64,000 nucleotides of DNA from Hydrogenophaga sp. BPS33 (lineage in GTDB: Bacteria > Pseudomonadota > Gammaproteobacteria > Burkholderiales > Burkholderiaceae_C), in contig NZ_CP044549.1 in the NCBI RefSeq assembly GCF_009859475.1, positions 5,022,001 through 5,086,000 of the forward strand. The letters are read 5' to 3'. Shown piece after piece: positions 56,678 through 64,000 of this stretch. The notes under the pieces are model-generated. The model was given only the letters and a program-made list of their open reading frames with translations. It had not been told where the DNA came from and ran no database searches. The stretch's first letter is position 1; the number at the start of each line of letters is the position of its first letter. The position numbers and the translations under genes are program-made.

Positions 56678-57819
56678 CCGACGACCGCCGCACGCGCCGC
56701 ATCCGCCTGGGCATGGTGGGTGGCGGCGAAGGCAGCTTCATCGGCAGCGCCCACCGCATCGCCGCGCGCCTGGACGACCAGTTCACACTCGTGGCCGGCG
56801 CACTGTCGTCCCAGCCCGAGCGCGCGCACGCGAGCGCGCTGAAGTTGCACATCGCGCCCGAGCGCAGCTACGCCGACTACGCCGAGATGGCGCGCGCCGA
56901 AGCGCGGCGCGAAGACGGCATCGACGCGGTCGTCATCGTCACGCCCAACCATTTGCATGTGCCGGTGGCGCGCGCCTTTGTCGAGCAGGGCATCCACGTG
57001 ATCTGCGACAAGCCCCTGGCCACCTCGATGGCCGAGGCACAGGCGCTGGCACAGGCCGTGCGGGAACGCGGCCTGCAGTTCATGCTCACGCACACCTACG
57101 CCGGCTACCCCATGGTGCGCCAGGCGCACGAGCTGGTCGCCGCAGGTGAACTGGGCGAGATCCGCATCGTGCAGGTGGAGTACGCGCAGGACTGGCTGGG
57201 CACGCCACTCGAACAGCACGGCAACAAGCAGGCCGAGTGGCGCGCCGACCCGCAGCGCGCGGGCCCAGCCGGTGCGCTGGGTGACATCGGCACGCACGCC
57301 TACCACCTGGCGCGGTATGTCAGCGGTCTGGCGGTGCAGGAACTTTCGGCCGAACTCAGCACCTTCGTGCCGGGCCGCGCGCTCGACGACCACGTGCAAG
57401 CCCTGCTGCGTTTCGAGGGCGGCGCGCGCGGCATGTTGTGGGCCAGCCAGGTGGCCAGCGGCGCGTGCAACGCGTTGCGCTTGCGCGTGTACGGCACCAA
57501 GGCCTCGCTGCATTTCGACCAGGAGCAACCCGAGTTCCTGGGCTTCGCGCCGCAGGGCGAACCGGTGCGGCAGCTGCGCCGGGGTATGTCACCGCAGACA
57601 CCTGCGCTGGCGGCGGCGAGCCGCATTCCCGCAGGGCACCCCGAGGGTTACCTGGAAGCTTTCGCGGCGCTGTACCGCGATTTCGCACAGGCCTGGCGCA
57701 GCGGCATAGCACCGACCGAGATGCCCGGCCTGCCAGACGGGCTGCAGGGCATGGCTTTCATCGAGGCTGTGCTGAGCAGCCACCGGCAGAACGCGCGCTG
57801 GGTAACGTTGGGGTCGTGA
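56674..57819 (+). CDS. Gfo/Idh/MocA-family NAD(P)-dependent oxidoreductase
   Basis: A 381-residue protein. The N-terminal Rossmann domain has [38 protein letters not shown] and the EKP-like [18 protein letters not shown]; the C-terminal domain has [20 protein letters not shown], with the catalytic Asp and His. It most likely oxidises or reduces a sugar or inositol together with the isomerase just upstream. Last gene of the ROK operon. The 149-bp gap to 57968 shows no gene or clear terminator. Confidence 0.92.
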   Translation: MTDDRRTRRIRLGMVGGGEGSFIGSAHRIAARLDDQFTLVAGALSSQPERAHASALKLHIAPERSYADYAEMARAEARREDGIDAVVIVTPNHLHVPVARAFVEQGIHVICDKPLATSMAEAQALAQAVRERGLQFMLTHTYAGYPMVRQAHELVAAGELGEIRIVQVEYAQDWLGTPLEQHGNKQAEWRADPQRAGPAGALGDIGTHAYHLARYVSGLAVQELSAELSTFVPGRALDDHVQALLRFEGGARGMLWASQVASGACNALRLRVYGTKASLHFDQEQPEFLGFAPQGEPVRQLRRGMSPQTPALAAASRIPAGHPEGYLEAFAALYRDFAQAWRSGIAPTEMPGLPDGLQGMAFIEAVLSSHRQNARWVTLGS

Positions 57820-57968
57820 AGAACTGGGTGAAGTTGGCTGCCTGACGACACAGACGCGGCAGGCGGCATGGCGCCCCCCCTCGCTCACATGTGTAGATAC
57901 CCATGCCCGGAGGGGGAAGGAGCCAAGTCAAGCGGCCTCTCCCGCTCCCTCGCCTTCTGGGGAAGGCG

Positions 57969-58793
57969 TCAGGCGGACGGGGCGCGCAAGCGCTCGATCA
58001 GCGCCATGGCAGCCGCTGGCGCGCGCTCTTTCGCGCCGCTGATGAAAAACATGAACACGTCGCGCGCAGTGGCCTTCTTGCCGGGACTGTCAAGCAAGGG
58101 CACATCGGCCGGCACGCCGCCAGCAGCCCAGGTCTTCGCCGCCTCGGCCCACCGGTCCAGCGCCTTGGCAGCGTAGCCGGTCTTCACACTCGACTGGGTG
58201 CGCATCAAACGCGCATAGACGAAGTCACCCGTGAGGTCGGCAAAGGAAGGGTAGTCGTCCGAATCGGTGAACACCGTGGCGCACTGGTACCGCCGGGCGA
58301 GCGCGAGATAGGCCGGATCCATGAAGCTGTTGTGCCGCACATCGAGCGCATGGCGCAGCGGCAGGCCGTTCACCTCGCGCGGCAGCAGCTTCAGGAAGGC
58401 CTCGAAATCCACCGGATCGAACAGCTTGGTGGGCGCGAACTGCCACACCAGCGGCCCGAGCTTGGGGCCGAGTTCGCTCAAACCGCTGCCGATGAACCGT
58501 TCGATGGAATCGCCCGCTTCGGCCAGAACCCGGCGGTTGGTGGTGAAGCGGTTGGCCTTGAGCGAGAACACAAAGTCCTCGGGCGTTTCGTCGCGCCACT
58601 TGGCGAAGGTGGGCGGCTTGAAGGTGCTGTAGTAGGTACCGTTGACCTCGATGGCGGTGAGCTGGGAACTGGCATACGCCAGTTCCTTGCTGTGCGCGAG
58701 GCCCTTGGGGTAGAAGTTGTCGCGCCAGGGCTCGTAGGTCCAACCGCCCACGCCGGAACGGATCGCGCCAGACGACGCCTTTTTCGTTGCCAT
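57969..58793 (-). CDS. DUF72 domain-containing protein
   Basis: A 274-residue protein with the DUF72 (YecE-type) TIM-barrel marks: GVGGWTYEPWRDNFYPKG near the N-terminus, YASSQLTAIEVNGTYYSTFK, FVFSLKANRFTTN, LGPLVWQFAPT, HALDVRHNSFMDPAYLALAR, YARLMRT. The structure resembles nuclease-type TIM barrels but no activity has been agreed for the family. It has a Lys-rich start (MATKKASSGAIRSG) and stands alone. Confidence 0.9.
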   Translation of the reverse strand: MATKKASSGAIRSGVGGWTYEPWRDNFYPKGLAHSKELAYASSQLTAIEVNGTYYSTFKPPTFAKWRDETPEDFVFSLKANRFTTNRRVLAEAGDSIERFIGSGLSELGPKLGPLVWQFAPTKLFDPVDFEAFLKLLPREVNGLPLRHALDVRHNSFMDPAYLALARRYQCATVFTDSDDYPSFADLTGDFVYARLMRTQSSVKTGYAAKALDRWAEAAKTWAAGGVPADVPLLDSPGKKATARDVFMFFISGAKERAPAAAMALIERLRAPSA

Positions 58794-58894
58794 GCCCGTC
58801 TCCTTGGAAGCACGTCAGGAAACCGCATCCTGACGCTTCGCATCCCAATGTACCCGCGGTGTTCGCAAAAAAGCACAGGAGATCAAGCCCACGC

Positions 58895-60319
58895 CTACAG
58901 CTGCGCAAATATCTTGCCCGGGTTCATGATGTTGCGCGGATCGAGCGCCTGCTTGATGGCGCGCATGACGGCAATGGCCGCACTGCCCGCCTCCTGTTCC
59001 AGGAAGCCGATCTTGTGCAAACCGACGCCATGTTCACCCGTGCAGGTTCCACCCAGCCGCAGCGCCCGCTCCACCAGGCGCCGGTTCAGCGCTTCGGCCG
59101 TGTCGCGCTCTGCGCTCACACCCGGGTCGATGAGGTAGCCAAAATGGAAGTTTCCATCTCCGACGTGGCCTACCAGAAAATACGGTATCCCGCTGGCGTT
59201 GGCCTCGTCGATGGATTCCAGCAGGCAATCGGCCAACCGGGAAATGGGCACGCAGACATCGGTCGTCACCGCCCTGCAACCGGGTTTGGACTGAATGGCT
59301 GCAAAGTAGGCGTTGTGCCGCGCCGTCCACAAGCGGGTACGGTCTTCGGGGGTGGCGGACCATGCAAAGGCGTTGCCGCCATTGTCAGCCGCGATGTCCT
59401 GGACCAGTTCCGCCTGCTCCTTGACGCTGGCAGGCGAACCATGAAACTCCATCAACAGCATCGGCTCTTCGCGCAAGGCCAGTTTGCTGTGAACGTTGAC
59501 CATGCGCACCGTATTTGCATCGAGCAATTCGACACGTGCAATCGGTATCCCCATCTGGATGATCTGAATCACGGTCTCGGTCGCCTGCGAGATCGAAACA
59601 AAGGAGCAGACTGCCGCCGAAATGGCTTCGGGGGTGGGATACAGCCGCACAGTGATCTCGGTCATGACGCCCAGCGTGCCTTCGCTGCCGACGAAAAGAC
59701 GGGTCAAGTCGTAGCCGGCCGATGACTTCTTGGCTCGGGTACCTGTGCGCACACGCTCCCCGTTGGCCGTGACAACCTCCAATGCCAGCACGTTCTCGCG
59801 CATCGTGCCGTAGCGAACCGCATTGGTCCCGGAAGCACGGGTGGCCGTCATGCCGCCAATGGATGCGTCCGCGCCCGGATCGATCGGAAAGAACAGGCCA
59901 GAATCCTTGATGGCTTCGTTCAGTTGCTTGCGGGTCACGCCCGGCTGGACCGTGACGGTCATGTCCTCTGCATTCAGCGAGACGATCTGGTCCATGCGGC
60001 TCACATCGATGCAAATGCCGCCCTTGACGGCCAGCAAGTGCCCCTCGATCGATGAGCCGGCGCCATAGGCGATCACGGGAGTTTCGAACTGCGCGCAGAG
60101 ACGCACCGCGTCCTCGACATCGGTTGTCCGCTCCGCGAACACGACCGCGCTGGGTGGCGGTACGTCGAACGGCGACTCGTCGCGACCGTGCTGTTCGCGC
60201 ACGGCCATCGACGTGGAAAGCTGACTGCCGAAGCGCTCTCGCAATTGTCCGATGAGGGACTGCGGTGCGTCGGCATGGGCGATGACGGGCCAGTGAGTGG
60301 GGAAGGCGATGGGGTTCAT
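58895..60319 (-). CDS. FAD-linked oxidase, D-lactate dehydrogenase (cytochrome)/GlcD type
   Basis: A 474-residue flavoprotein. The FAD-binding PCMH domain is at about 45-225 (VIAYGAGSSIEGHLLAVKGG, VTVQPGVTRKQLNEAI, FFPIDPGADASIGGMTATRA, FVGSEGTLGVMTEITV). The C-terminal domain has GHVGDGNFHFGYLI and CTGEHGVGLHKIGFLEQE, the metal-binding and catalytic histidines of 2-hydroxyacid oxidases. It likely oxidises a D-2-hydroxy acid. The start at 60319 gives MNPIAFPTHWP; GGGA precedes it. It is third in an operon after a sulfatase and a Bug protein, which suggests use of a sulfated or hydroxy acid nutrient. Confidence 0.9.
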   Translation of the reverse strand: MNPIAFPTHWPVIAHADAPQSLIGQLRERFGSQLSTSMAVREQHGRDESPFDVPPPSAVVFAERTTDVEDAVRLCAQFETPVIAYGAGSSIEGHLLAVKGGICIDVSRMDQIVSLNAEDMTVTVQPGVTRKQLNEAIKDSGLFFPIDPGADASIGGMTATRASGTNAVRYGTMRENVLALEVVTANGERVRTGTRAKKSSAGYDLTRLFVGSEGTLGVMTEITVRLYPTPEAISAAVCSFVSISQATETVIQIIQMGIPIARVELLDANTVRMVNVHSKLALREEPMLLMEFHGSPASVKEQAELVQDIAADNGGNAFAWSATPEDRTRLWTARHNAYFAAIQSKPGCRAVTTDVCVPISRLADCLLESIDEANASGIPYFLVGHVGDGNFHFGYLIDPGVSAERDTAEALNRRLVERALRLGGTCTGEHGVGLHKIGFLEQEAGSAAIAVMRAIKQALDPRNIMNPGKIFAQL

Positions 60320-60338
60320 GTTTGCGCGTCCCATCCGG

Positions 60339-61313
60339 TCATTCCGCCTTGATCGCAAATCGCTTGATGGTTTCCTCGTGCCGTTTGAGTTCGGTCTTCA
60401 TGCGCTCACCGAACTGGGCGCCCGGGAGAGCGACCACTTCCGTGCCCATCTCGGCCAGCTTGGCGCGGATGTCTGGTCGCGCCAGGACATCGGCAATGGA
60501 CTTCCGCAGCGTGTCGACGATCGCCGGCGATGTGTGGGCGGGAGCCAACAGGCCGTACCACGTCGTGTAGATGTCCACGCCCTTCACGCCCGAGGCTTCC
60601 TCCACTGTCGGGATGTCCGGTGCCAGCCGGCTCCGATGGGCCTGCGTGACGGCCAACGCACGCAGCTTGCCCGAACGGATCAGAGGCATGAGGGGCGGTG
60701 AGCCTGCGAGCACCAATTTCGTCTGCCCGCCAAGCGCGTCTGCGACCGCCGGCCCCGCGCCTTTGTAGGGCACGTGAACCAGTTCGCTCTTCGTCGAAGC
60801 CTTGATGATTTCAAGGGCCAGATGCTGCGCCGAGCCCTGACCGGGCGTGCCGACGGCCACCGGGCCGTCCACGCCTCGGCCGGAGAGGATGTCGCCCAGC
60901 GAACCCTTCACGCCAGGATGCGCGGCGAGGATGTTGGGTGACTCCGCCACCAGCATGATCGGAATGAAGTCGCGCGTCACGTTGTAGCGCATCGCAGGGC
61001 TCAGCGCGGGGTTGATCACCAACTCCGGGTTGCCTGCCATGAGCAAGGTATAGCCGTCCGGTGCCGACCTCGCCACGTGCTCCGCGCCGATCATGCCGCC
61101 GCCACCGGCGCGGTTGTCCACGATGAGGCTTTGGCCCAGGCTTTCGCTCATGGCCTGGCTCACAAGCCGGGCAATCGCGTCGAGACCGCCGCCTGAGGCA
61201 TAGGGCACCACCATGCGAATGGGCTTGGTGGGGTAAGCCGGTTGCGCCTGCGCGATGGCGCTCAGACCCATGCTCACCAAGAGGGCGGCTACGCCCAGAA
61301 TGCGTCGTTTCAT
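60339..61313 (-). CDS. Bug-family tripartite tricarboxylate transporter binding protein
   Basis: A 324-residue periplasmic protein with a Sec signal (ILGVAALLVSMGLSAIAQAQ, cut near residue 24). The Bug fold is clear: YPTKPIRMVVPYASGGGLDA, NRAGGGGMIGAEHVARSAPD, VGTPGQGSAQHLALEIIKAS, VHVPYKGAGPAVADALGGQT and PDIPTVEEASGVKGVDIYTT. It is 43 bp after the sulfatase and 19 bp before the oxidase on the minus strand, so it probably binds the substrate or product of those enzymes. Confidence 0.93.
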   Translation of the reverse strand: MKRRILGVAALLVSMGLSAIAQAQPAYPTKPIRMVVPYASGGGLDAIARLVSQAMSESLGQSLIVDNRAGGGGMIGAEHVARSAPDGYTLLMAGNPELVINPALSPAMRYNVTRDFIPIMLVAESPNILAAHPGVKGSLGDILSGRGVDGPVAVGTPGQGSAQHLALEIIKASTKSELVHVPYKGAGPAVADALGGQTKLVLAGSPPLMPLIRSGKLRALAVTQAHRSRLAPDIPTVEEASGVKGVDIYTTWYGLLAPAHTSPAIVDTLRKSIADVLARPDIRAKLAEMGTEVVALPGAQFGERMKTELKRHEETIKRFAIKAE

Positions 61314-61356
61314 GTTTTGTCTCCTGTGGGTTCGCGGTCTTGGCCAATCGGCATCG

Positions 61357-62811
61357 TCAGTAAAAGCGGGCACCTTCTCCGGGCGCCGGCGTGTTGCCAA
61401 AGTCACCCCGCTGGACGATGGCCTCGCGCCCGCCGTGCCGTTCAATCAGCTCGGCCTGACGGCCTTTGGCCCGGCGTTCGACGTCTTCAGGGTTGCAGAT
61501 CGCGCGCAATGTGCGCTCGCAATCGGCCAGTTGGACCGCATAAGCAGGGTCCTGGGCGACGTTGGTCAACTCTTCCGGATCTGCTTCCAGGTCGTAGAGT
61601 TCGGCAGGCAGGTTGATGTAGTAAACGTACTTCATCTTGCCTTTGCGCAGCGCGAACGCACCCGCCGCCGACCCTGTGGCGTGGTATTCAACGAGCAGGC
61701 CCCGATCGGGCTTCGCGCCCTCGGCAAAGGCCTTGAGCGAAATGCCGGGCCGCTCACCCATGAGCGGCGTCGCGTCCTCACCGGTGCTCTCGAAGATGAA
61801 CGGAAAGACATCGATGTGGCCTACAGGCTCGGTGACCACTTTGCCCTGCGGCAACCCTTCTCCCGCAATGATCAGCGGGCAGCCTGCCGACTCTTCGTAC
61901 ATGGTGGACTTTCCCCAGAGCCCACGTGAGCCGAGGTTGTCGCCATGGTCGCTGGTGTAAACGACGCGCGTGTTCTGCTCCAGGCCGGCATCGCGCAAGG
62001 CTCCCAGGACCTTGCCGATCTGCTCGTCCAGAAACGTGCATAGCCCGTAGTAGGAGGCCAAGGCTTTGTGGACATGTGCATCGTCTTCGAAGTAGGCGCC
62101 GTAGTCGATGCACGACGCATAGCCGCGCACATAGGGATGAAGCTGGTCATCGGGCCGCTGGTGCAGCTTGGGCATCGGCAGCTTCTGATCGGCGTAGCGG
62201 TAGTAGTGCTCGGGCGGTGCCGTGAGAGGGAAATGGGGAGCAACGAATGAGACGAACAGCACCCAGGGCTTTTCCTGGTACTGCTGCGCCTTCTCGCGCA
62301 ACCACACCTGGGCCTGCGCTGCAATGGCGCGGTCATAGGTGGTGTAGGTCGACTCGCCGGGGCCGGCGGTCGCCGCCAACTTCCGAGCGTGGCCACGGGC
62401 AGCCAGTGGGTCTCGCAACAGGCCGATCAGATCGCCCTTGCCTTCCACCACATGCATGGGCAGGATCTCCTCGGAGAAGCCGTTGTCTTCATCGGTGCTG
62501 CGAAAGTGGAGCTTTCCGATGGACGTCACCTGATGCCCGCGCTCGCGCAACAGGTGATGCCAGCTCTTGATCGAGCCGTCGTACGGGTCGGCGTTGTCCC
62601 AGAAGCCAATCTGGTGAACGTACTGGCCCACCGCGAAGGCAGCCCGCGCCGGCACGCAGATGGGGCTCGTGGTGTAAGCATCGGAGAAGCGGGTACCGCG
62701 TTGCGCCAGTGCGTCCAGGTGGGGGGTGTGCACGATGGGATTGCCATAGCAACCCAAGGTCTTGCGGCTGTGCTCATCGGACATGATGACGAGCAAATTC
62801 TGTGGTGTCAT
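61357..62811 (-). CDS. Sulfatase (arylsulfatase/choline-sulfatase-like)
   Basis: A 484-residue hydrolase from the ATG at 62811, which has AGGAG 5 nt upstream. The calcium-binding start is LLVIMSDEHSRKTLGCYGNP and the active site is SPICVPARAAF (CxPxR: the Cys would become formylglycine). Also present are HLLRERGHQVTSIGKLHF and VVYTSDHGDNLGSRGLWGKS. No signal peptide is seen, so it acts in the cytoplasm on an imported sulfate ester or related phosphonate-type ester. A formylglycine-making enzyme is not in the window. It is the first gene of an operon divergent from a LysR regulator. Confidence 0.9.
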   Translation of the reverse strand: MTPQNLLVIMSDEHSRKTLGCYGNPIVHTPHLDALAQRGTRFSDAYTTSPICVPARAAFAVGQYVHQIGFWDNADPYDGSIKSWHHLLRERGHQVTSIGKLHFRSTDEDNGFSEEILPMHVVEGKGDLIGLLRDPLAARGHARKLAATAGPGESTYTTYDRAIAAQAQVWLREKAQQYQEKPWVLFVSFVAPHFPLTAPPEHYYRYADQKLPMPKLHQRPDDQLHPYVRGYASCIDYGAYFEDDAHVHKALASYYGLCTFLDEQIGKVLGALRDAGLEQNTRVVYTSDHGDNLGSRGLWGKSTMYEESAGCPLIIAGEGLPQGKVVTEPVGHIDVFPFIFESTGEDATPLMGERPGISLKAFAEGAKPDRGLLVEYHATGSAAGAFALRKGKMKYVYYINLPAELYDLEADPEELTNVAQDPAYAVQLADCERTLRAICNPEDVERRAKGRQAELIERHGGREAIVQRGDFGNTPAPGEGARFY

Positions 62812-62891
62812 GTGGTCTCCTTGACGCATCGCGGGATGCGTCAGGGCAGTTTAGGCAGCACCACAAAAAGCACACCGCCGTTTTCTAATGT

Positions 62892-62913
62892 GACATATGA
62901 TTTTTCTTATGTC
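62892..62913. promoter_or_regulatory. Inverted repeat at the LysR start, candidate operator
   Basis: GACATA (62892-62897) and TATGTC (62908-62913), spaced by 10, overlapping a TATGAT -10-like hexamer and the LysR start codon. It could be the autorepression and activation site between the LysR gene and the sulfatase operon. Confidence 0.45.
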
Positions 62914-63883
62914 TAAACCCCGATTCGAAGCCGTTGGCGAGGCCGCTGCGGCACTGCGGCGCATGACCATGGCCGAACTCCGTGCGCTGTCAGCCATCAA
63001 GTCGGCTGGCAACATCTCGCGCGCCGCCATGCAGATGGGCGTCAGTCAACCGGCGCTCAGTCAGCACGTCCGCGAGCTGGAAGACAAGTTGGGCGTTTCA
63101 TTGTTCGTGCGCCACCGCCGTGGGCTCGACCCCACGCCATTCGGCAGCACACTGCTGCGGCTTGCCGATGCGATGCGCGTGGATTTCGGCATCGCCGCCG
63201 AGGAGTTGGTGCGTGCCTCTCGCGAGGATCAGGTCCCCTTGCGCGTGGGCAGCATGCCCGTGACGTCCGCGGGCTTGTTGGCAGTCGCCATCGGCCGCTT
63301 TGTGGGCGAACCTTCCCATCCCGACGCGGTCATCGTGGAAGGGCCACGCGAACTCCTGATGGAACACCTGCGCCACGGCCGGATCGATCTCTTCGTGGGT
63401 CGACTACCCTCTGCCGATGCAACGTCGGGCCTGAACAGCGAAACCTTGTTTTTGGACGGTGCGGTGGTCATTGCCTCATCGCGACATCCACTGGCGCGCA
63501 AGTCGAGGGTTCTCCTGCCGTCCCTGCTTTCACACCCTTGGATCCTGCCGGCGGAAGACACTTCGTTTCGCCAGCAGATCGAGGAATCCATCCGCAACGC
63601 AGGTCATCCCTTGCCCCCTGCACGCATCGCGACCTATTCCATGCTGTCTTTTCCAGCCGTCGTCGCAACATCGGATCTGCTGGGTTTCCTGCCGACCTCG
63701 CTGTTCGCGTCAGGCACCTTGTCCAGCTCTCTACAAAGACTGCCCGTCGAGATGAGCTGGATCCCGTCGCCGCTGGGCGTCCTGACGCGCAAGAACATGG
63801 CGGACCCTCAACGGGTTGAAAAGCTTCTCGCCATCCTCCGTTCGGTGGCCGCCAGTGCCAATGGCGCCTTGACCCTGAACTGA
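62909..63883 (+). CDS. LysR-family transcriptional regulator
   Basis: A 324-residue protein from the ATG at 62909; an in-frame ATG at 62897 would add four residues, and neither has a good ribosome site. The winged helix is at about 22-85 (MAELRALSAIKSAGNISRAA, MQMGVSQPALSQHVRELEDK), and the sensor domain follows (LRVGSMPVTSAGLLAVAIGR, MEHLRHGRIDLFVGRLP). The 20-residue extension before the helix-turn-helix is common in this subgroup. It is divergent from the sulfatase-Bug-oxidase operon, which it should control. Confidence 0.9.
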   Translation: MSKPRFEAVGEAAAALRRMTMAELRALSAIKSAGNISRAAMQMGVSQPALSQHVRELEDKLGVSLFVRHRRGLDPTPFGSTLLRLADAMRVDFGIAAEELVRASREDQVPLRVGSMPVTSAGLLAVAIGRFVGEPSHPDAVIVEGPRELLMEHLRHGRIDLFVGRLPSADATSGLNSETLFLDGAVVIASSRHPLARKSRVLLPSLLSHPWILPAEDTSFRQQIEESIRNAGHPLPPARIATYSMLSFPAVVATSDLLGFLPTSLFASGTLSSSLQRLPVEMSWIPSPLGVLTRKNMADPQRVEKLLAILRSVAASANGALTLN

Positions 63884-63902
63884 CCCCAGGCCAGCGGCCT
63901 GC

Positions 63903-64000
63903 TCAGCGCGCCACGCGCGTCGCACTCCAGCGCTCACCCTTGTCGGTCGTGCCCTTCATCGTGCGGCCATCGAACTCGCCGCTGTAGGCAATGTGGTCCA
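63903..64000 (-). CDS. C-terminal fragment of a hypothetical protein
   Basis: Only the last 32 codons are present, read on the minus strand to the TGA at 63903-63905: they end YSGEFDGRTMKGTTDKGERW and SATRVAR. The repeated Gly-x-Phe/Thr turns suggest a beta-barrel or lipocalin-like C-terminus, but I do not recognise the family. It is convergent with the LysR gene, with 19 bp between. Confidence 0.55.
   Translation of the reverse strand, partial: DHIAYSGEFDGRTMKGTTDKGERWSATRVAR

Overview
The window is high-GC chromosomal DNA of a betaproteobacterium, most likely Burkholderiales, family Comamonadaceae (Hydrogenophaga- or Acidovorax-like). This is inferred from gene content: many Bug-type (tripartite tricarboxylate) binding proteins, the style of the xdhAB and cydAB loci, and GC-rich dispersed repeats of the 'CCCCCTTGRGGGG...GCGCAGCG' type. 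No rRNA, tRNA, CRISPR, transposase or phage gene was seen.

Layout. 1-9253 is mostly housekeeping: an Mpo1/DUF962 fragment; a divergent pair of DNA-repair-like genes (a PD-(D/E)XK protein and a nuclease-helicase) sharing a LexA-like box; a CBS-domain membrane protein head-to-head with apaH; a RhlE-type RNA helicase; a YpfJ-type zinc peptidase; dcd. 9321-12364 is a GbsR/MarR regulator with an 18-bp perfect palindrome in front of it and a bd-type oxidase (cydAB, CioAB-like). 12480-13940 holds two tandem acyltransferase (FeeM/LuxI-like GNAT) paralogues.

14117-31882 is a purine locus: guanine deaminase, two BMP-family nucleoside-binding proteins, an adenine-deaminase-type enzyme, a Rieske oxygenase resembling methylxanthine N-demethylases, an ABC importer (two permeases and a double ATPase), a LysR regulator and xanthine dehydrogenase xdhAB. 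Adenine and guanine would be deaminated to hypoxanthine and xanthine and oxidised by XdhAB. Dispersed repeats have entered three of these coding sequences in frame (permease tail, XdhA, XdhB).

Two blocks of genes that look type III secretion-associated sit inside or beside this locus, with no secretion apparatus in view. 16831-19657 is a CesT-like chaperone plus a 780-residue candidate effector. 31952-35529 is a decaying tandem array of SycD/LcrH-like TPR chaperones paired with small proline-rich proteins that have C-terminal hydrophobic segments. This array is the strongest candidate for something undescribed. Directly after it come a trypsin-like protease and a small Pepco/Trypco-like partner (35673-36982).

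37000-42276 is a PrpR-type sigma-54 activator divergent from a CaiB/BaiF CoA-transferase, a TAXI-type binding protein without a signal peptide, and a Bug protein. 42293-45948 holds three tandem lipoproteins, each a Big_2 domain followed by a cysteine-paired beta-propeller. 46070-50687 has a ModE-like regulator, an FdhF/YdeP molybdoenzyme and an FdhD with an extra winged-helix-like N-terminus. 50864-57819 is a ROK-regulated sugar ABC transporter operon with an isomerase and a Gfo/Idh/MocA oxidoreductase. 57969-64000 has a DUF72 protein, then an FAD-linked oxidase, Bug protein and sulfatase operon divergent from a LysR regulator, and a gene fragment at the edge.
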